Assembly: GCA_022036555.1 (NCBI GenBank)
Contig: CM039130.1
Span: forward strand, 19,928,570 to 19,992,569
Reading direction: 5' to 3'
Length of the DNA stretch: 64,000 bases
Origin: Microstegium vimineum
Taxonomy: Eukaryota; Streptophyta; Magnoliopsida; Poales; Poaceae
A model generated the notes under the pieces. That model saw nothing but the letters and a program-made list of their open reading frames with translations, made no database searches and had not been told where the DNA came from. Both the position numbers and the translations under genes were made by a program. Of this stretch, positions 33,869 through 46,410 are shown one piece after another (the first letter of the stretch is position 1; the number at the start of each line of letters is the position of its first letter).

Positions 33869-35696
33869 TTTCCTTAATTATTGAGGAGTGATGGGATAGT
33901 ATCACCTTAAAGGAAGATTTCCTTTCTTAGTGGTTGTGCATCTTTTTCATGTACTTTTGTCTCCTTGTTGCACTCCTTCATGTCTTGAATTTTCCCCTGA
34001 TTCTTTGTCTTAAAGGGGGTTGGTGGAATTTTGCCCAACCTCTTCCACGGAGTGAGTGCTTTTGATTATATCTTGTTGTTGCACTCTTCTTCTTGTTCCA
34101 TGAATCCTTCCTCTATGATGAATGAGCTATGTCTTCCTTTTGCACGTTGTTAAACTTCCTGTGCCCCTCTCTTTATCTCCATGGGGAGTTTATCTCAACT
34201 TCCCATTTTGATATTGAAAATTTTTCCTATAGGGGTTAGTCCAACAAAATATGCCAAAGTCTATAAAAAGTAGTTCTTAAATTCAATAACCAAACTAGAC
34301 TCCATGTTCTAAACAGATTAAGGAAGGCTATTTAACCTAAGCACCATGCTTAATTTAAAATCCAATAGAAGCATGATCCGTACTTCCAAACTAACACTTA
34401 CTAGGATAGACAAAGGTAGCATGAAGGGATTATTGAATCTGCTCATATGGGGAGAATGATTATGTTTAAAAAAATTGATATGTCTTTAAAAGGTAGGGGC
34501 AACCAATATAGCAATATGGCAAAAGATGTTTTTATTTAAGTTACTCCCCCAAGGCTTGAATTTTGCAAAAATTCAAGTTTGGATGAATTTTAATTCAATG
34601 TTCCATGATGGTTGGTTGGGCATACCTTGTGCTTATTTTCCCTTTTTATCTTTTTGCTCCAATCCTGAAAAGGTTTGTGACAAGAATAATCGAAGGAATA
34701 TTTTTACAATTATATTTCTATGCTCATTACACAAGGCATTATTTCAAACAAGTGGAAACTCATGTTATGATTGGCAAGTGCTTATTTTAGGGGGCTAAGC
34801 TTGTCCTTGGAAAAACCACCAAATTACTATTATGTTGGTGAAGTGGTTTCCCCTCTAACACCAACCTATGTGTACCTATATCAAGATCAACTCAACGAGA
34901 TCTACAATATTTATTATAGACATATGCATCGATAATCGCCCTTTTAAAGTTTTTATAAATAGAAAGGAAGAGGGGGTTGGAGATCTCGAATGTGTTGAGA
35001 TTGTAGGGACCAACTGATTGGGGAGATGTTTTATATGATTATGGAGTTAATGAAGTGGTTATGGGATAGATCCCATGCTCATTGATGTCATCTTTGTCTT
35101 CAATCTGAATGTTCGGAATTTCACCTAGATTGGTCTCATCTAGGTTCTCTCCCATAGATGGATGAATCTTATCTTCAAAGGGAGTTAAAGGCTCACCATT
35201 TGAAATTGAGCCAAGGTTGGAATCCATTAAGGCTTCTTCCTTGTCCATCCAATCTACACATTGTAACCATTGTCGTAGCATCTCTTGGTCATCCTCGTGG
35301 TCTTCATGACTCCTATGCTCCAGTTGTCTTGGTGAATTTCTAGGATCATCATGAGACTAGGAAGGGAAGGGATATGAGGAATCTATGAGGTCAAGGATGG
35401 GTTTAGAGATGGGTTCATGATTTGTGGATATAGTAGGGAAGAAGATAGAATTTTCTATATGGCTTAGCTCTCCTTCTATGGCATCACTTGACATGCCATC
35501 CTCGACTTCTTCGTAGTAGGAACTAGGACACTCTTTAAGAGAACCCTTCTTGTTTGAAGGTCTCTTATGAAACCAGAAGTCTAAACCATCAAGGGTTGGA
35601 ATTTCTTCTTCCCTTGGAGAATTTTGGGGTGTTGATGGTTTAGGATCGATAGCTAAATCTTGGGATTGGAATGGTTGTGATTTGGCTATCGAAACC
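33869..35696 (-). repeat. Second copy of 1.8-kb Athila-like segment
   Basis: Runs collinear with 21146-22984, from ccttaattattgaggagtga to ggaatggttgtg, with scattered substitutions and small indels. Direct orientation. The two copies bracket 10.9 kb of unrelated sequence (22985-33868). Confidence 0.85.
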
Positions 35697-36388
35697 TCCT
35701 TTTCTTGTCCAGGAACTAATTCCTTTTCCTTCTTAGGGATTGGCTTCTGAATGCTAGGGCAAGGAGTCTTTCCACTCATTATATCAATCAAATCCCTTGC
35801 TTTACTAGCAGATAGGCAAAGGAAAGATCCTCCAGAGGCTATATTAAGGATTCCTTATCTTCCTACTAAGGCCCATAAAAAGTGTTGCAGAAGAATAGGT
35901 TCTAGAATACGAAGATTTAGGCCAGTGAGAGTAAGGTCAATAAAGCGATCCCATGATTTGTCAAGAGATTCTTTTTCTAGTTGTCTGAAAGTAAGAATCT
36001 TATTCCGAAGATCAACCTCTTTGGTGATTGGAAAATTTTTTCTAAGGAAATTATTGGATAGCACCTTCCAATCTCCTTGAACACTTCCTATGTTGATTTT
36101 GTACCAATGTTTAGCTCTTCCCGTTAAGGAGTACGGAAAGAGCTTCCATTGAATGGTCTCATCGGACACGCCTTCTATGCGAAGGAGGTCACAGACTCGT
36201 CCAAACTCTTCTATGTGTGTGTATGGGTTTTCCTCATCTTCTCCCAAGAAAGGTTGTTTTTGAAGAAATTCTATGTATTTCGGGCTTATCTCAAAACTAG
36301 ATGTCATGATAGGCTTTGAAGATTCTATTGGTTTGAGGTATGTGCCCGTGGGTCTACCATACTGATAGATAGGAATGTTATCCTCCAT
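35357..36388 (-). pseudogene. Gag of Athila-like element, copy B
   Basis: The N-terminal frame (35855-36388, 177 residues) begins 'MEDNIPIYQYGRPTG' and holds a retrotransposon Gag capsid domain. The readable words are 'PYTHIEEFGRVCDLLRIEGV', 'WKLFPYSLTGRAKHWY', 'WKVLSNNFLRKNFP' and 'ESLDKSWDRFIDL'. Near 35850 the frame breaks. Beyond it, 'ASGGSFLCLSASKARDLIDI' (the usual Athila-type motif after capsid) and the acidic tail at 35357-35791 continue. No protease, RT or integrase is present in the remaining DNA, so this looks like a gag-only derivative. It is inactive because of the frame break and the truncated ends. Confidence 0.75.
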
Positions 36389-36558
36389 GATAGATAAGAT
36401 ATCAAGAAATAGGTAAGAAGAAAGAATAGTAGAGATGAGGTGAAGAATAAAAGTAAAGGATAGAGTAAAAGGATAAAGATAAGGAAATATAAAGATATAT
36501 TTTTTTTATTTTAGAAAATAAATGATCAAGCTAGTTCGTAGTTAACTCAGCAACCGTT

Positions 36559-36576
36559 TCCCTAGCAACGGCGCCA
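36559..36576 (-). promoter_or_regulatory. Primer-binding site of Athila-like element
   Basis: On the minus strand tggcgccgttgctaggga lies eight bases after the LTR end. The form fits the TGGCGCCGTTGC-type site of Athila elements (tRNA-Asp in published descriptions). This supports the family call. Confidence 0.75.
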
Positions 36577-36583
36577 AAAAGCT

Positions 36584-37095
36584 TGTTGGGTATTTTAGAC
36601 GCACACAGATAAATCCGCAAGCGCACGAACATCGTTGTAGCTTTCACCCGGGACGGGTTTTAAATATCGAATCCACAATGAAATTGGAGAATCATCTATG
36701 CTCTAACTTAACCAGAAAAGATAAGTGGGTGAAAATAAAGTATATGGTAAGAACAAGATAAGGTGAAAACAAGGTTAAAGGTAAGGGAGAACAATCTAAT
36801 GTAGGGGCGATAATAGAAGAATATAGAGGATAACTAGGGTTTCTCTACTTCTAATCCCAAGGAGACATATCTATATCTGGGGACGTACCACATGAAAAGA
36901 GACACCACAGAGGATGCTTAAGAATAGGCATGCCAGTCCTGCGAGTCCTACAAACGGGATGTGGGATCCAAAGGTAACGACGGAACTGTCACTTTCCGCG
37001 CTACTACCACGGGTCCGGAATGTTAGGAGAAATTCACAAGTAATCTAGGTCTAAGCACCGCGCTTACACCTATGCTACTCCTCTAACCTATAGCG
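36584..37095 (-). mobile_element. Truncated 5' LTR of Athila-like element, copy B
   Basis: 512 bases that match 17299-17810 and end with the same TGTTGGG/CCCAACA terminus beside the primer site. The upstream 720 bases of the LTR, including its TG start, are missing. At 37095/37096 the sequence passes directly into the leader of the minus-strand Tat-like element. Confidence 0.85.
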
Positions 37096-37186
37096 CCAGG
37101 AAGTCGTTGCACACACCCCCTACCTGGCGCACCAACTATTGACGAAATATGCGTCGCAGTCTACCTAGGGGGTACCTATCACGGAA
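37096..37186 (-). mobile_element. 5' LTR end, primer site and leader of Tat-like element, minus copy
   Basis: On the minus strand it reads gcgacgcatatttcgtcaat, then gttggtgcgccaggtaggggg, then gtgtgcaacgacttcctgg. This matches 29600-29665 of the plus copy, including the LTR terminus. Joined to 17298 it restores the beginning of Gag. The rest of this LTR is missing to the right of about 37186. Confidence 0.75.
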
Positions 37187-38741
37187 CCGCCCAACCTATA
37201 AGAGCACTAGTGCAATGGTCGCCGTTTCTGATAACACTTTCACACTAGAGCCCATATAAGCCCAGTAGTCCTTGAAATCTCGAAGGATTTCAAACCACAA
37301 ATAAGTAACAACCCAAGATCATACTCGATTCAGTAACTAGACATCCACAGTGATAAGTTCGAAATGAGAATAATATTACAATAGAGTTTAAAACAGTGTT
37401 ATTACAACACCAAGTTCAAATCAAAGTAGCGGAAGTCTTGTTTCACAAATACCCATTGCAAACTGTTTAAATCAAATATAGTGCCATGCTTAGTACAGTC
37501 CCATCAAAAGGAACAAGGAGAGACATAAGGATCCACCATTGCCCATGGCCTTCACTCATCATCACATGCAGTATAGAGGCACGCCTGACAATAGCTAGAA
37601 TAGACCTTACCATTTGCAACAAGGGTAAAGAAACCCGGAGTACTCAATTGTACTCAGCTAGACTTACTCGATAGAGAGATAGATATATAACCATAGACAC
37701 TTCAAGGATTATGCAAGGCTTTATCAAGTGGATCTCATAAGGTAGCATGTTTTGCATAAAAGAGCATCCTAGTTACTCATGTATTCTCAAGATTATAAAA
37801 CAACATTTGGCAAATTAAGTAATATTAAGAAGATCTCATTAGCACCTGTACTAGAGCAATCACTGTGTTATCAAACAATAATAACCATATTGTGCTTGGC
37901 ATCAAAACCATATAACCATCTTTTGGTTACTTATTAGAGTTCAGGTTTCTACAGTGGGAGGAAGATCTTTCAAGTTTCTCACTGACAGGGAGAGACCGCG
38001 ATTCGAATCGAATTCCTATCCAGCTAGAGGTTTATTCCTCAGTCACACCCAAGTATGCCTGCCAGCACACTTATATGGGTCACCTTCACTATCGTTCGGG
38101 TAGCCGCGGTTCTCCATGTACAGGCATGAGTAGCGACTCACGGATAGCTAGATTGCTCAAGTAGATCCTGCCCATGGTCCTGGCCAGGTAGCTCAGGTCA
38201 TACTTGCCCACAACTAGTATGTCGCTCGCGGTCTTCATGACCCAAGTAGGGGGAGATTCCGGCCCAAACACACAGAGTTAGGCTTCCCGGTCGAAACGAG
38301 TTATTCGGCCAGCTATGAAGGAGGCATGTGTTCAATCTCAGCAGATGTCCAACCACGATCCAGTGCCTAGCGACATAGGCGGAGAGAACCCGCTCACAAG
38401 ACCTCCAAGTCAAGTGGCTCACAACACCTTGTCCGCCCGGTCTCGATTTATTACTTCCACATGGTTATTTTCGACGATAGCAAGATATAGCACCCCATGA
38501 CTAGTACCACCTATCATTGTGGGGATGGTAGACCACCCACGCTACCGGTCTAAGCATGGCTAAGCATAGGTTTCGATCCTGGGCCTACAAGTTCTATTTG
38601 TTGGACAAGGGAGATATAATGCAGCAAGGGTTTCATTCAACTCCTACTAACTTAATGCACAAGCAAGTGGTTGCATTGTAAGTAAAATACTTTTAAGAAC
38701 AGAGTAAGGGAGGTGTATAATGCTCTGGGCTTGCCTTTCAC
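37187..38741. repeat. Unclassified repeat, possibly an LTR
   Basis: No coding frame longer than about 75 codons. The composition and start (tatcacggaaccgccc) suggest an LTR of another gypsy family in minus orientation, but I could not find a second copy or a primer site in the window. It ends where the next LTR begins (38742). Confidence 0.4.
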
Positions 38742-41269
38742 TGTCACACCCGGTTTTAAAGAACAAAACCAGGCTAGCCATATGTGTGCCCAGGAAGTCC
38801 ACACATACAACAACAGAAAAGAAGAATATCAAAATCAATGTTATATAGCGAAAACATAGATACATTAACACTTACATCAAAGTATAGCGGAACGATTACT
38901 AAACTTTCTTGAAGCTCCAACTTCACAGGGACAGTTGACTGGGGGTTGCATACGCATAGCACTTCTTCGAAAACTCACTAGAACCATCTTCTGTTATCCA
39001 TCCAGGATTTTTATCCAAAGTATTGAAAAGTAAACAAGTGTAAGTACATCTCGTACTCAACAAGTAAACATGGGGTTCATGAGGCTCAAAAAGTATGACA
39101 CTGGTTTAACTACATCAGCTTTTATATTATTACAATTTTAGCATTAGGATAGCATCAATAATATCAATAGCCCAATAACCATATGATCAAGTAAACACGT
39201 ATAATGAATAGCAAACGAGTAAATGGTAGATTAAAGTCATTCTGTTCCATAAGAGTTCCAGGCCGCTCGTATCCGTGAGCACGACTAATATATTAGTTTT
39301 AATACACTCTGCAGAGGTTGTACATCTTTACCCATTAGTCATGTTGCCCATATGCCCGGGTTAATTACTCCCAAAACACTGCCAAGGTGAGCGGGCAGGG
39401 TACACTATGAAGTCTTTCAGAGGGGCTCGCTGACATACAACAGACACTACGGATCCACGGGCAAGGGGTATATGGGAGCCCCGGGATGGTACACACGCGC
39501 AGTGGTAACCACTCCAGCCGCAACCCGCAACCGCTCGGCAATGGCAACTTTCGTGAACTGCCGCATGCGAGAAAGTAACCCTATTACTGAACTAAAGCCA
39601 GAGCCATGTAGCTCTCATGGTTGTACTGTAAATCCCGGGTGATCGCTTACAGAGGTTCTAGAGCATCTCAAAAACTGTGCTCTAGATCACCTTAATCCAT
39701 GTTGCTAAAAAGCATATTTTACTGTTGTTGCATAAGTCATTAATCAAGGTTACATGATCATAGTTATTTTTCAGGAGCACTAGCTTGATCTACCCAATGC
39801 ATAAATCCCAGGGTAACAAGGTATAAGGTACAAATCTAGGGAAAACCTTATAGGATATCAAGGAAACATATGCATATATCATGAATTAGTTTTTAATGTG
39901 ATTAGGACAACAAGGATGATCCCATGTATACTTGCCTTAAACTTGCACAACCCTCACCCCATCAGCTTTCAGTAATCACCTTCAGTCATCACCTTCTGAT
40001 CTTCATCCCTCACAAACGATTCTCGTTCTACTCATAGCAAGCACCACACATGGGCAAACATACAAACAACAAATAGAAACAACTAAGAACAATACATCAA
40101 CAAGGGAAAGCAACATACAAAAGATAGATCGATACTACGGTCGAGAGAACGCAAGAAACGCAGAGAACGGATCTACTATAGAAAGAAACTGACTATCAGG
40201 AGTTTTGTTATATTATAAAAGAAAAACCTACATGCTTGATTGTTTTATTTAAGCAAAACCATGTGAATCATATGAATTCAGATTATATTAACCATATTTG
40301 AATTCTAAAAGCTAAGCTAAACTAATCATATTTTATTCATACGAATTGTCACAATCTATTAAACAAGTTAAGATTTATCTTTGAAAAAGAAAATAGACAT
40401 GTGAGAGCATCTAAGTTTATGGTGCATGTTTAAACTAAGCAACTTATATTCTAAAAGCATATTAAGATTAGCAACTACTCATATTAATATTTCTATACAA
40501 AAGATCTTAGTATAAAATCTATGTTGATTTTAATTATTAAACTAGTTGCAAACATATTTAATCAATTTAATATTTGACAATATATAGAAAAGCATATGAC
40601 ATGATAAACATTAGCACTACCTTATAGGTCATATTAATATGATCTAACGCAACTCAAATTGTATAAAACATAATTAAAATCTAACATGCTTTTAATTAAT
40701 TATGAAGCTCATGATTACACATTAAATAATTAATATTTATATTAATAAAAAAATTATAATTAAGCAACACCAAAAACATTAACGTTACTGCGTAGAGCAC
40801 AACACTATGTATCTAACGCAACTTGAACGAACTAAAATGGAGATAAAACGAAGAAACGGTGGAGATTAGAGATTATACCGCCAAAGAAAAATGCACTTGT
40901 CTCCTTCCTTCACTTTTGTACGAACGCTCTTGATGCTGCTGCTGCTCGTTCGTGCAGAAGGGGGGGTCGCCGGGCCAAGGGATGTCGATCGTACGTCGGG
41001 CAAGGGATGTCGATCGGAGAGCATCACCACGGTTGGAGTAGACTGCACGATAACGGCAGAGTAGGAAAAAGATATGATTTTCTACCGTTAGGTATTCCCA
41101 AAGTAGGGGCACCCCTTGTGGTAGACGTGGTGTGCTTTGGTCAAGGGGGTGGGTACATATTTATAGGGAGGAAGACTCTCCACCTCAACATCAACTAGCG
41201 ATATGGTACTAATTGATGGTGCACCTTCACATTTACTAACGGGCCAAATTAACCATCAAAGCCCATTAG
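38742..41269 (-). mobile_element. Tekay-type LTR, minus orientation, solo or partial
   Basis: Begins tgtcacacccggttttaaag and follows the left part of the LTRs at 48901 and 57935 for most of its length (for example the block gcatgcgagaaagtaacc near 39563), but diverges beyond about 40850. A TATA box on the minus strand (ctataaatatg, 41156-41168) supports promoter function. No primer site lies at its left edge, so it is a solo LTR or a 3' LTR. The right edge is unclear because tgtaaca at 41270-41276 is also the start of the next LTR. Confidence 0.65.
41156..41168 (-). promoter_or_regulatory. TATA box in minus-strand LTR
   Basis: On the minus strand the sequence reads ctataaatatgta, preceded by a C/T-rich stretch. 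Confidence 0.5.
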
Positions 41270-42148
41270 TGTAACACCCCAAATTTTGCTTTCTGGAAAA
41301 ATAGTAATAAAATGATTTAATTGTGATTTGGTGTTCATAAAAACATAGGAAAATAAAAAGTTTTCGTTAAATTAAAATTTGCCGTTTAATTAGCAATGTG
41401 GTTGTGCACTCATGCCTTTGCATATGATTCAATGTTTGTGTGGTTTTGTTAAAACTCAAAAGAATTTCAAAAGCGGGTTTCAAAAAGGTTTATGAAAATA
41501 CCTTGAAAAGTTTTCCAAGCAAAAGAAATTTAAAAGGATTTAAAAACTCTTTAAAAATTTAAATAGAAACTTGTTTTGAAAAGAGCTTTTAAAATAAAAC
41601 ATATTTCAAATTTGGTTTTGAAAATGTTTTGAAAAGAGATTTGGATTAAGAAAATAAAAAGGGTTTTGGAAATGGATTTGAAAATGTTTTTGAAACAAAA
41701 GAAAAGAAAAAGAGGAGAAAATAGAAATAAAACCCTCCCAGCCCACCAGTTCCCTCTCTCTCTCTTTCCCGCCGGCCCAGCCCCGCCCTCTTTCCCCCCC
41801 CCCGACCTGCCCCAGCCCACCCGAGAGCCGCAGGCCCAGCTCCCAGCCGGCGGCCCGCCAGCTACTCTCCCTCCCCTGCGTGGCCCAGCGCAGCGCGCGG
41901 CCCAGCTCTCCTCCTTTCCCCCCCTCCCCCATCCGCAGCAGGCCGCCCCCGCGGCCCAGTTCCCCCCCCCAAGCGCCAGCCGGCCCACCAGCGCCCTCCT
42001 TCCCCCTCCCTCGCCTTGGGCCGCGGCCAGCAGGCCGGCCCAGCCTCCCAGCCTACGCAGCCCCAGCAGCAGGCCACCAGGCCACTTTCCCCCCCGCCGG
42101 CCCAACCAAGGGCAGCTGGTCAGCCCTCAACCCTAGCCGCCCTCCCCC

Positions 42149-42154
42149 TATAAA
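42149..42154 (+). promoter_or_regulatory. TATA box of interrupted LTR
   Basis: Tataaa after a C-rich tract. About 30 bases downstream starts a segment that is almost identical in the inserted LTR, so it is probably the start of the transcript. Confidence 0.6.
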
Positions 42155-43755
42155 TTGCCCCCCTCAGCCCCCTCCTTTCCCCACGCCGAGAGCAGCCGCC
42201 GCCACCAAGCCGGCACTGCTCCAACAACAACCCGGCAGACCTAAAGCGCCTGCTGGCCTTGCGCTTTTTGCCTTGGAAAGCGTGTTTCCACGCGGTAATT
42301 GTTTTATTCCAAAAATAAATTTCACTTCTACCATCAGTTTTAACTATTTATAGAATATTCGTTTTAACTCCGTTTTCATCCTTTCAAATTGCGTTAGATT
42401 CGTAGAGTTTTTATCTACATGTTAAAAACCATAATCAATCTGTTTTGCAAACTTTGAAAATAAATATTTATTTAATGCTTTTCAATTCCATGTTTAATCT
42501 TTAAATTTTGTTTAAATCATATCTTCTCCGTTTTAGATCCGATTCATTTCGTTCAAGTTGCATTGGCTTCGTATCGGCATAACCTTTTCATTAGTGATCT
42601 TTAATACCATGTTAATAGCTCTGTAATTTTATGGTTAACTCCTAACTTGATTAATAACTATGCAACTTATTTTATATATAAAATATGATTAGTTCTACTT
42701 TTATTTCGAGATCCAAATATAACTTTGACTTAATCTAACTTGGGTGTTTCTCTGAAATACCTTATCCATTCTTTTATATAGTTATTAAAATTGGGTAAAA
42801 GCCTTTAGCTCTCTTTTATGAAAGTAAATCTTTCGGTAGATGTATCTTGATCTTTGTAGCTTCGATTAGCGTGTTCTTTACGCCTGTGTGATCGTAGAGA
42901 TGCGTAGTTTTCTTTTAAAATCCTTTTCATTGATTGGTGTATTGTTCTAAATAGATATGTATATATGCTATGTTTGGTCAGGTGTTTGAGTGGTGTTTGT
43001 GATTTTGTCCAATCAGTGAGTGTTACGTTGGAGATCAAGAAGTTGGTGTTTGAGAAGATCTTTTGAAGAAGTTAATCTTTGAAGACGTTGATCTTTGAAG
43101 AAAGGATCTGTTTTAAGGCAAGTATTATATGGGATCTTTCTTGATGTCCTAATCATGATGTTTTTGAATAAAATCATATCCATGTGTCTAATTTTGTTAC
43201 CATAGGGTTTACCTAGAATTGTTACCTTGAACCTTGGAATCCTATGGGTTACTTGCATCTGGGTAGTTATTGCTAGTGCTCCATTAAATAAGCATCATCT
43301 TTAATCTTGATTAATGACTATATGAAATGATAAAGTAAAACTTGACTTTTTAGTAACATGGATTTAGGACCCTATCTGTCAGCAAAAGCTAGGACATACA
43401 GTACAACCATGAGGGCTATATGGCTCTGGCTTTAGTTCAGTATGAGGGTAACTCTCTCGCATGTGGCAGTTCGCGAAAGTTGCCATTGACGAGCGGTTTC
43501 GGGTTGCGGCTGGAGTGGCGACCGCTGCGTGTGTGTACCATCGAAGGGCTCCCGTATACCCCTTGCCCGTGGATCCGTAGTGTCTGTTGTTTGTCAGCGA
43601 GCCCTTTTGAAAGACTTCATAGTGAACCATGCCGACCTTCCTTGGAAGTGGGTCAAGAGGCTGATCCCCTCGGGCGAAAGGGTAAATCACGACTCGTGGG
43701 TAAAGATGTACAACCTCTGCAGAGTGTTAAAAACTGATATATCAGCCGTGCTCAC

Positions 43756-46410
43756 TGTAACACCCCAAAATTTCATTTCTTGGAAATAGGATTAAAATGA
43801 TTTAATTACGAATTTTGTGCTCATGAGAACATAGGAAAAATAAAAACTTTTCATTGAAATAAAAAAAATCATCTTAAGTTAGCTACATGTTTGAGCATAC
43901 ATGCCTTTGCATTTGTTTTTTTTGTATTGTTTGGCATGTTTCAAAAATTCAAAATTTGAATTTCAAAATGGTTTTTCAAAATGAGCTTTGAAGAAAAGAA
44001 AATAAAAAGAAAAAAAAACAAAACCTCTCCTCTACCCCATCTGGCCCGAAGGCCTGCTCCCTCTTCCCCCTCCTCCCGTCGGCCCACCTCCCTCCCCTCC
44101 TCTTCCCCCCCCCCCACCCGCGCGCAGCCCACCCGAGCCGGCCGGCCCAGCCGCCAGCCGCCTCCCAGCCGTGGCCCAGCTCCCTCCCCCTCTCCTAGCG
44201 CGGCCTGCCCCGTGCAGCAGGCCCAGCACCGCACCAGGCCGCCCTCCTCTCCCCTGCGAGGCCCAGCAGCCGCAGCGGCCCAGCTCCCTGCAGCCCAGCG
44301 CGCAGCAGCCCAGCTCAGCAGGCCTTCCCCCCCCTGCACGGCCCAGCCGCCAAAAACCCTAGCCTCTAACCCCCTCCCCCTATAAATACAGCCCCCTCAG
44401 CCCCTCCTTTCCCCACGCCGAGAGCAGCCGCCGCCACCAAGCCGGCACTGCTCCAACAACAACCGGGCAGACCTAAAGCGCCTGCGGGCCTTGCGCTTTT
44501 TGCCTTGGAAAGCGTGTTTCCACGCGGTAATTGTTTTATTCCAAAAATAAATTTTAGTTCTACCATCAGTTTTCAACTGTTTATAAAATATTCGTTTTAA
44601 CTCCGTTTTCATCCATTCGAATTGCGTTAATCTTTAAATCTTGTTTAAATCCTATCTTCTTCGTTTTAGATCCGATTCGTCCCGTTCAAGTTGCGTTGGC
44701 TTCGTATCAGCGTAACCTTTTCATTAGTGATCTTTAATACCATGTTAATAGCTCTGTATTTTCATGGGTTCAAATCCTAATTTGATTAACCACTATGTAA
44801 CTTGCTTTATATATAAAATAATGTTTAGATCTACTTTTGTTTCCAAATCCAAATATAACTTTGAATTAATCTAACTTGGGTGTTTCTCTGAAATACCCTA
44901 TACATTTTTTTATATAGTTAAAATTGATAAAGCCTATAGTTCTCCTTTATAAAAGCAAATCTTCCGTTAGTCATATCTTTCTAATCGTAGCTCCCATTAG
45001 TGTGTTCTCCGCGACTGTGTGATCGTAGAGTTGCGTAGATCTCCTTTTAAATCCTTTTCATTGATTGGTGTATTATTCTAAATAGATATGTATGTATGCC
45101 ATGTTTGGTCAGGTGTTTGAGTGGTGTTTGTGATTTTGTCCAATCGGTGAGTGTTACGTTGGAGATCAAGAAGTTGGTGTTTCAGAAGATCGTTTGGAGA
45201 AGTTAATCTTTGAAGACGTTGATCTTTGAAGAAAGGATATGTTTCAAGGCAAGTATTATATGGGATCTTCCTTGATGTCCTATTCACAATGTTTTTGAAT
45301 AAAATCATATGCATGTGTCTAATCTTGTTACCTTACGGCTTACCTAGATTTGTTACCTTGAACCTTGGAATCCTATGGGTTATCTTTGCATCTGGGTAGT
45401 TATTGCTAGTGCTCCATTAATAAGCATGATCTTTAATCTTGATTAATGACTGTATGAACTGATAAAGTAAAACTTGACTTTTTAGCAACATGGATTTAGG
45501 ATCCTATCTGTCAGCAAAAGCTGGGACATACAGTACAACCACAGATATATGGCTCTGGCTTGACTCAGTATTAGAATTCTACTGGTTTGTGACAACTTAC
45601 CCAAAAGGGCACAAGAGGGGCTCACCTTAGTTCCCTCGTAAGAGGGGTGGTACTAACCATTGAGGAAACGAATAGCGGGTTGTTACCTACCAGTGGAACT
45701 TGTGAACGGTCTCGTAGTGTACCTTGCTCCACTTCCTTGGTAGAGGTGATGGCATATGGGGATCACGACTTGTGGGTAAAGATGTACACCTCTGCAGAGT
45801 GTAAAACTGATATATCAGCCGTGCTCACGGACACGAGCGGCCCGGAAAACTCACAGACTAATAACGAAAAACTCACAAAAACAATGTTTACATGTTGGTT
45901 ATTACTTGTGAATCACTTTATCATGCTATTTGTGTTATTCATTCAATTGTTATATGATCATGTGGTTTAATTTGGGGGCTTAAGCATAATTTACGACACC
46001 TCAATTGTAAAGTTTTGAATCAACTAAAAATGCTTATCGTAGTAAACCAGTGTCAACTTTTTGAGCCTCATGAACCCCATATATGCTTGTTGAGTACGAA
46101 AGTATTTACGCTTGTTTATTCTTTTCAATCTTTGGATAAAAATCCCGAATGGGTACCAGTTTGCGAGAGTCTCGAGCAGTTAGGCTTGTGATCAACCAGT
46201 CAGTTGGTCCCTGTGGAGTGGAGTCTTCACCTAAAGTTCGGAGTGTCTTACCGCTGTTTGCTCTCTTAAGGTTATTTCTTTGACCTTATATGTTATGTAT
46301 TTAAGTATTGTCTTTTGATATTACCTTGTTTTGTGGCTATATGTGAGATTTGACTTCCTGGGCTCACATATAGGGTATATCTGGTTTTGTTCTTAAAAAC
46401 GGGTGTGACA
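43756..46410 (+). mobile_element. Solo LTR inserted in an LTR of the same family
   Basis: 2,655 bases, tgtaacacccc to gggtgtgaca, flanked by the perfect 5-base target duplication ctcac (43751-43755 and 46411-46415). There is no internal sequence, so it arose by recombination between the two LTRs of an inserted element. The interrupted host sequence (gccgtgctcac / ggacacgagcgg) is itself LTR sequence and is present unbroken inside this LTR at about 45824-45842. Confidence 0.9.
44381..44387 (+). promoter_or_regulatory. TATA box of the solo LTR
   Basis: Tataaat after a C-rich tract. The sequence downstream (44395-44535) is nearly identical to 42165-42310, while the upstream GC-rich part differs strongly. 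Confidence 0.6.

Noticed and set aside
37187..38741. Part of the Tat-like LTR
   Set aside because: Similarity to the Tat-like LTR at 29126-29622 ends near 37186; the rest does not match it.
38737..41230. Possible TTCAC target duplication around a minus-strand solo LTR
   Set aside because: The five bases occur at 38737-38741 and 41226-41230, but the LTR would then end in gcacc instead of a TG/CA terminus.
41666..42353. Pro/Ala/Ser-rich plus-strand frames resembling extensin-like proteins
   Set aside because: They lie in the GC-rich upstream part of an LTR. The corresponding part of the sister LTR has a different sequence and frame, so coding constraint is not supported.
43981..44385. Pro-rich 134-codon frame
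   Set aside because: GC-rich LTR sequence just before the TATA box; no signal peptide or domain.
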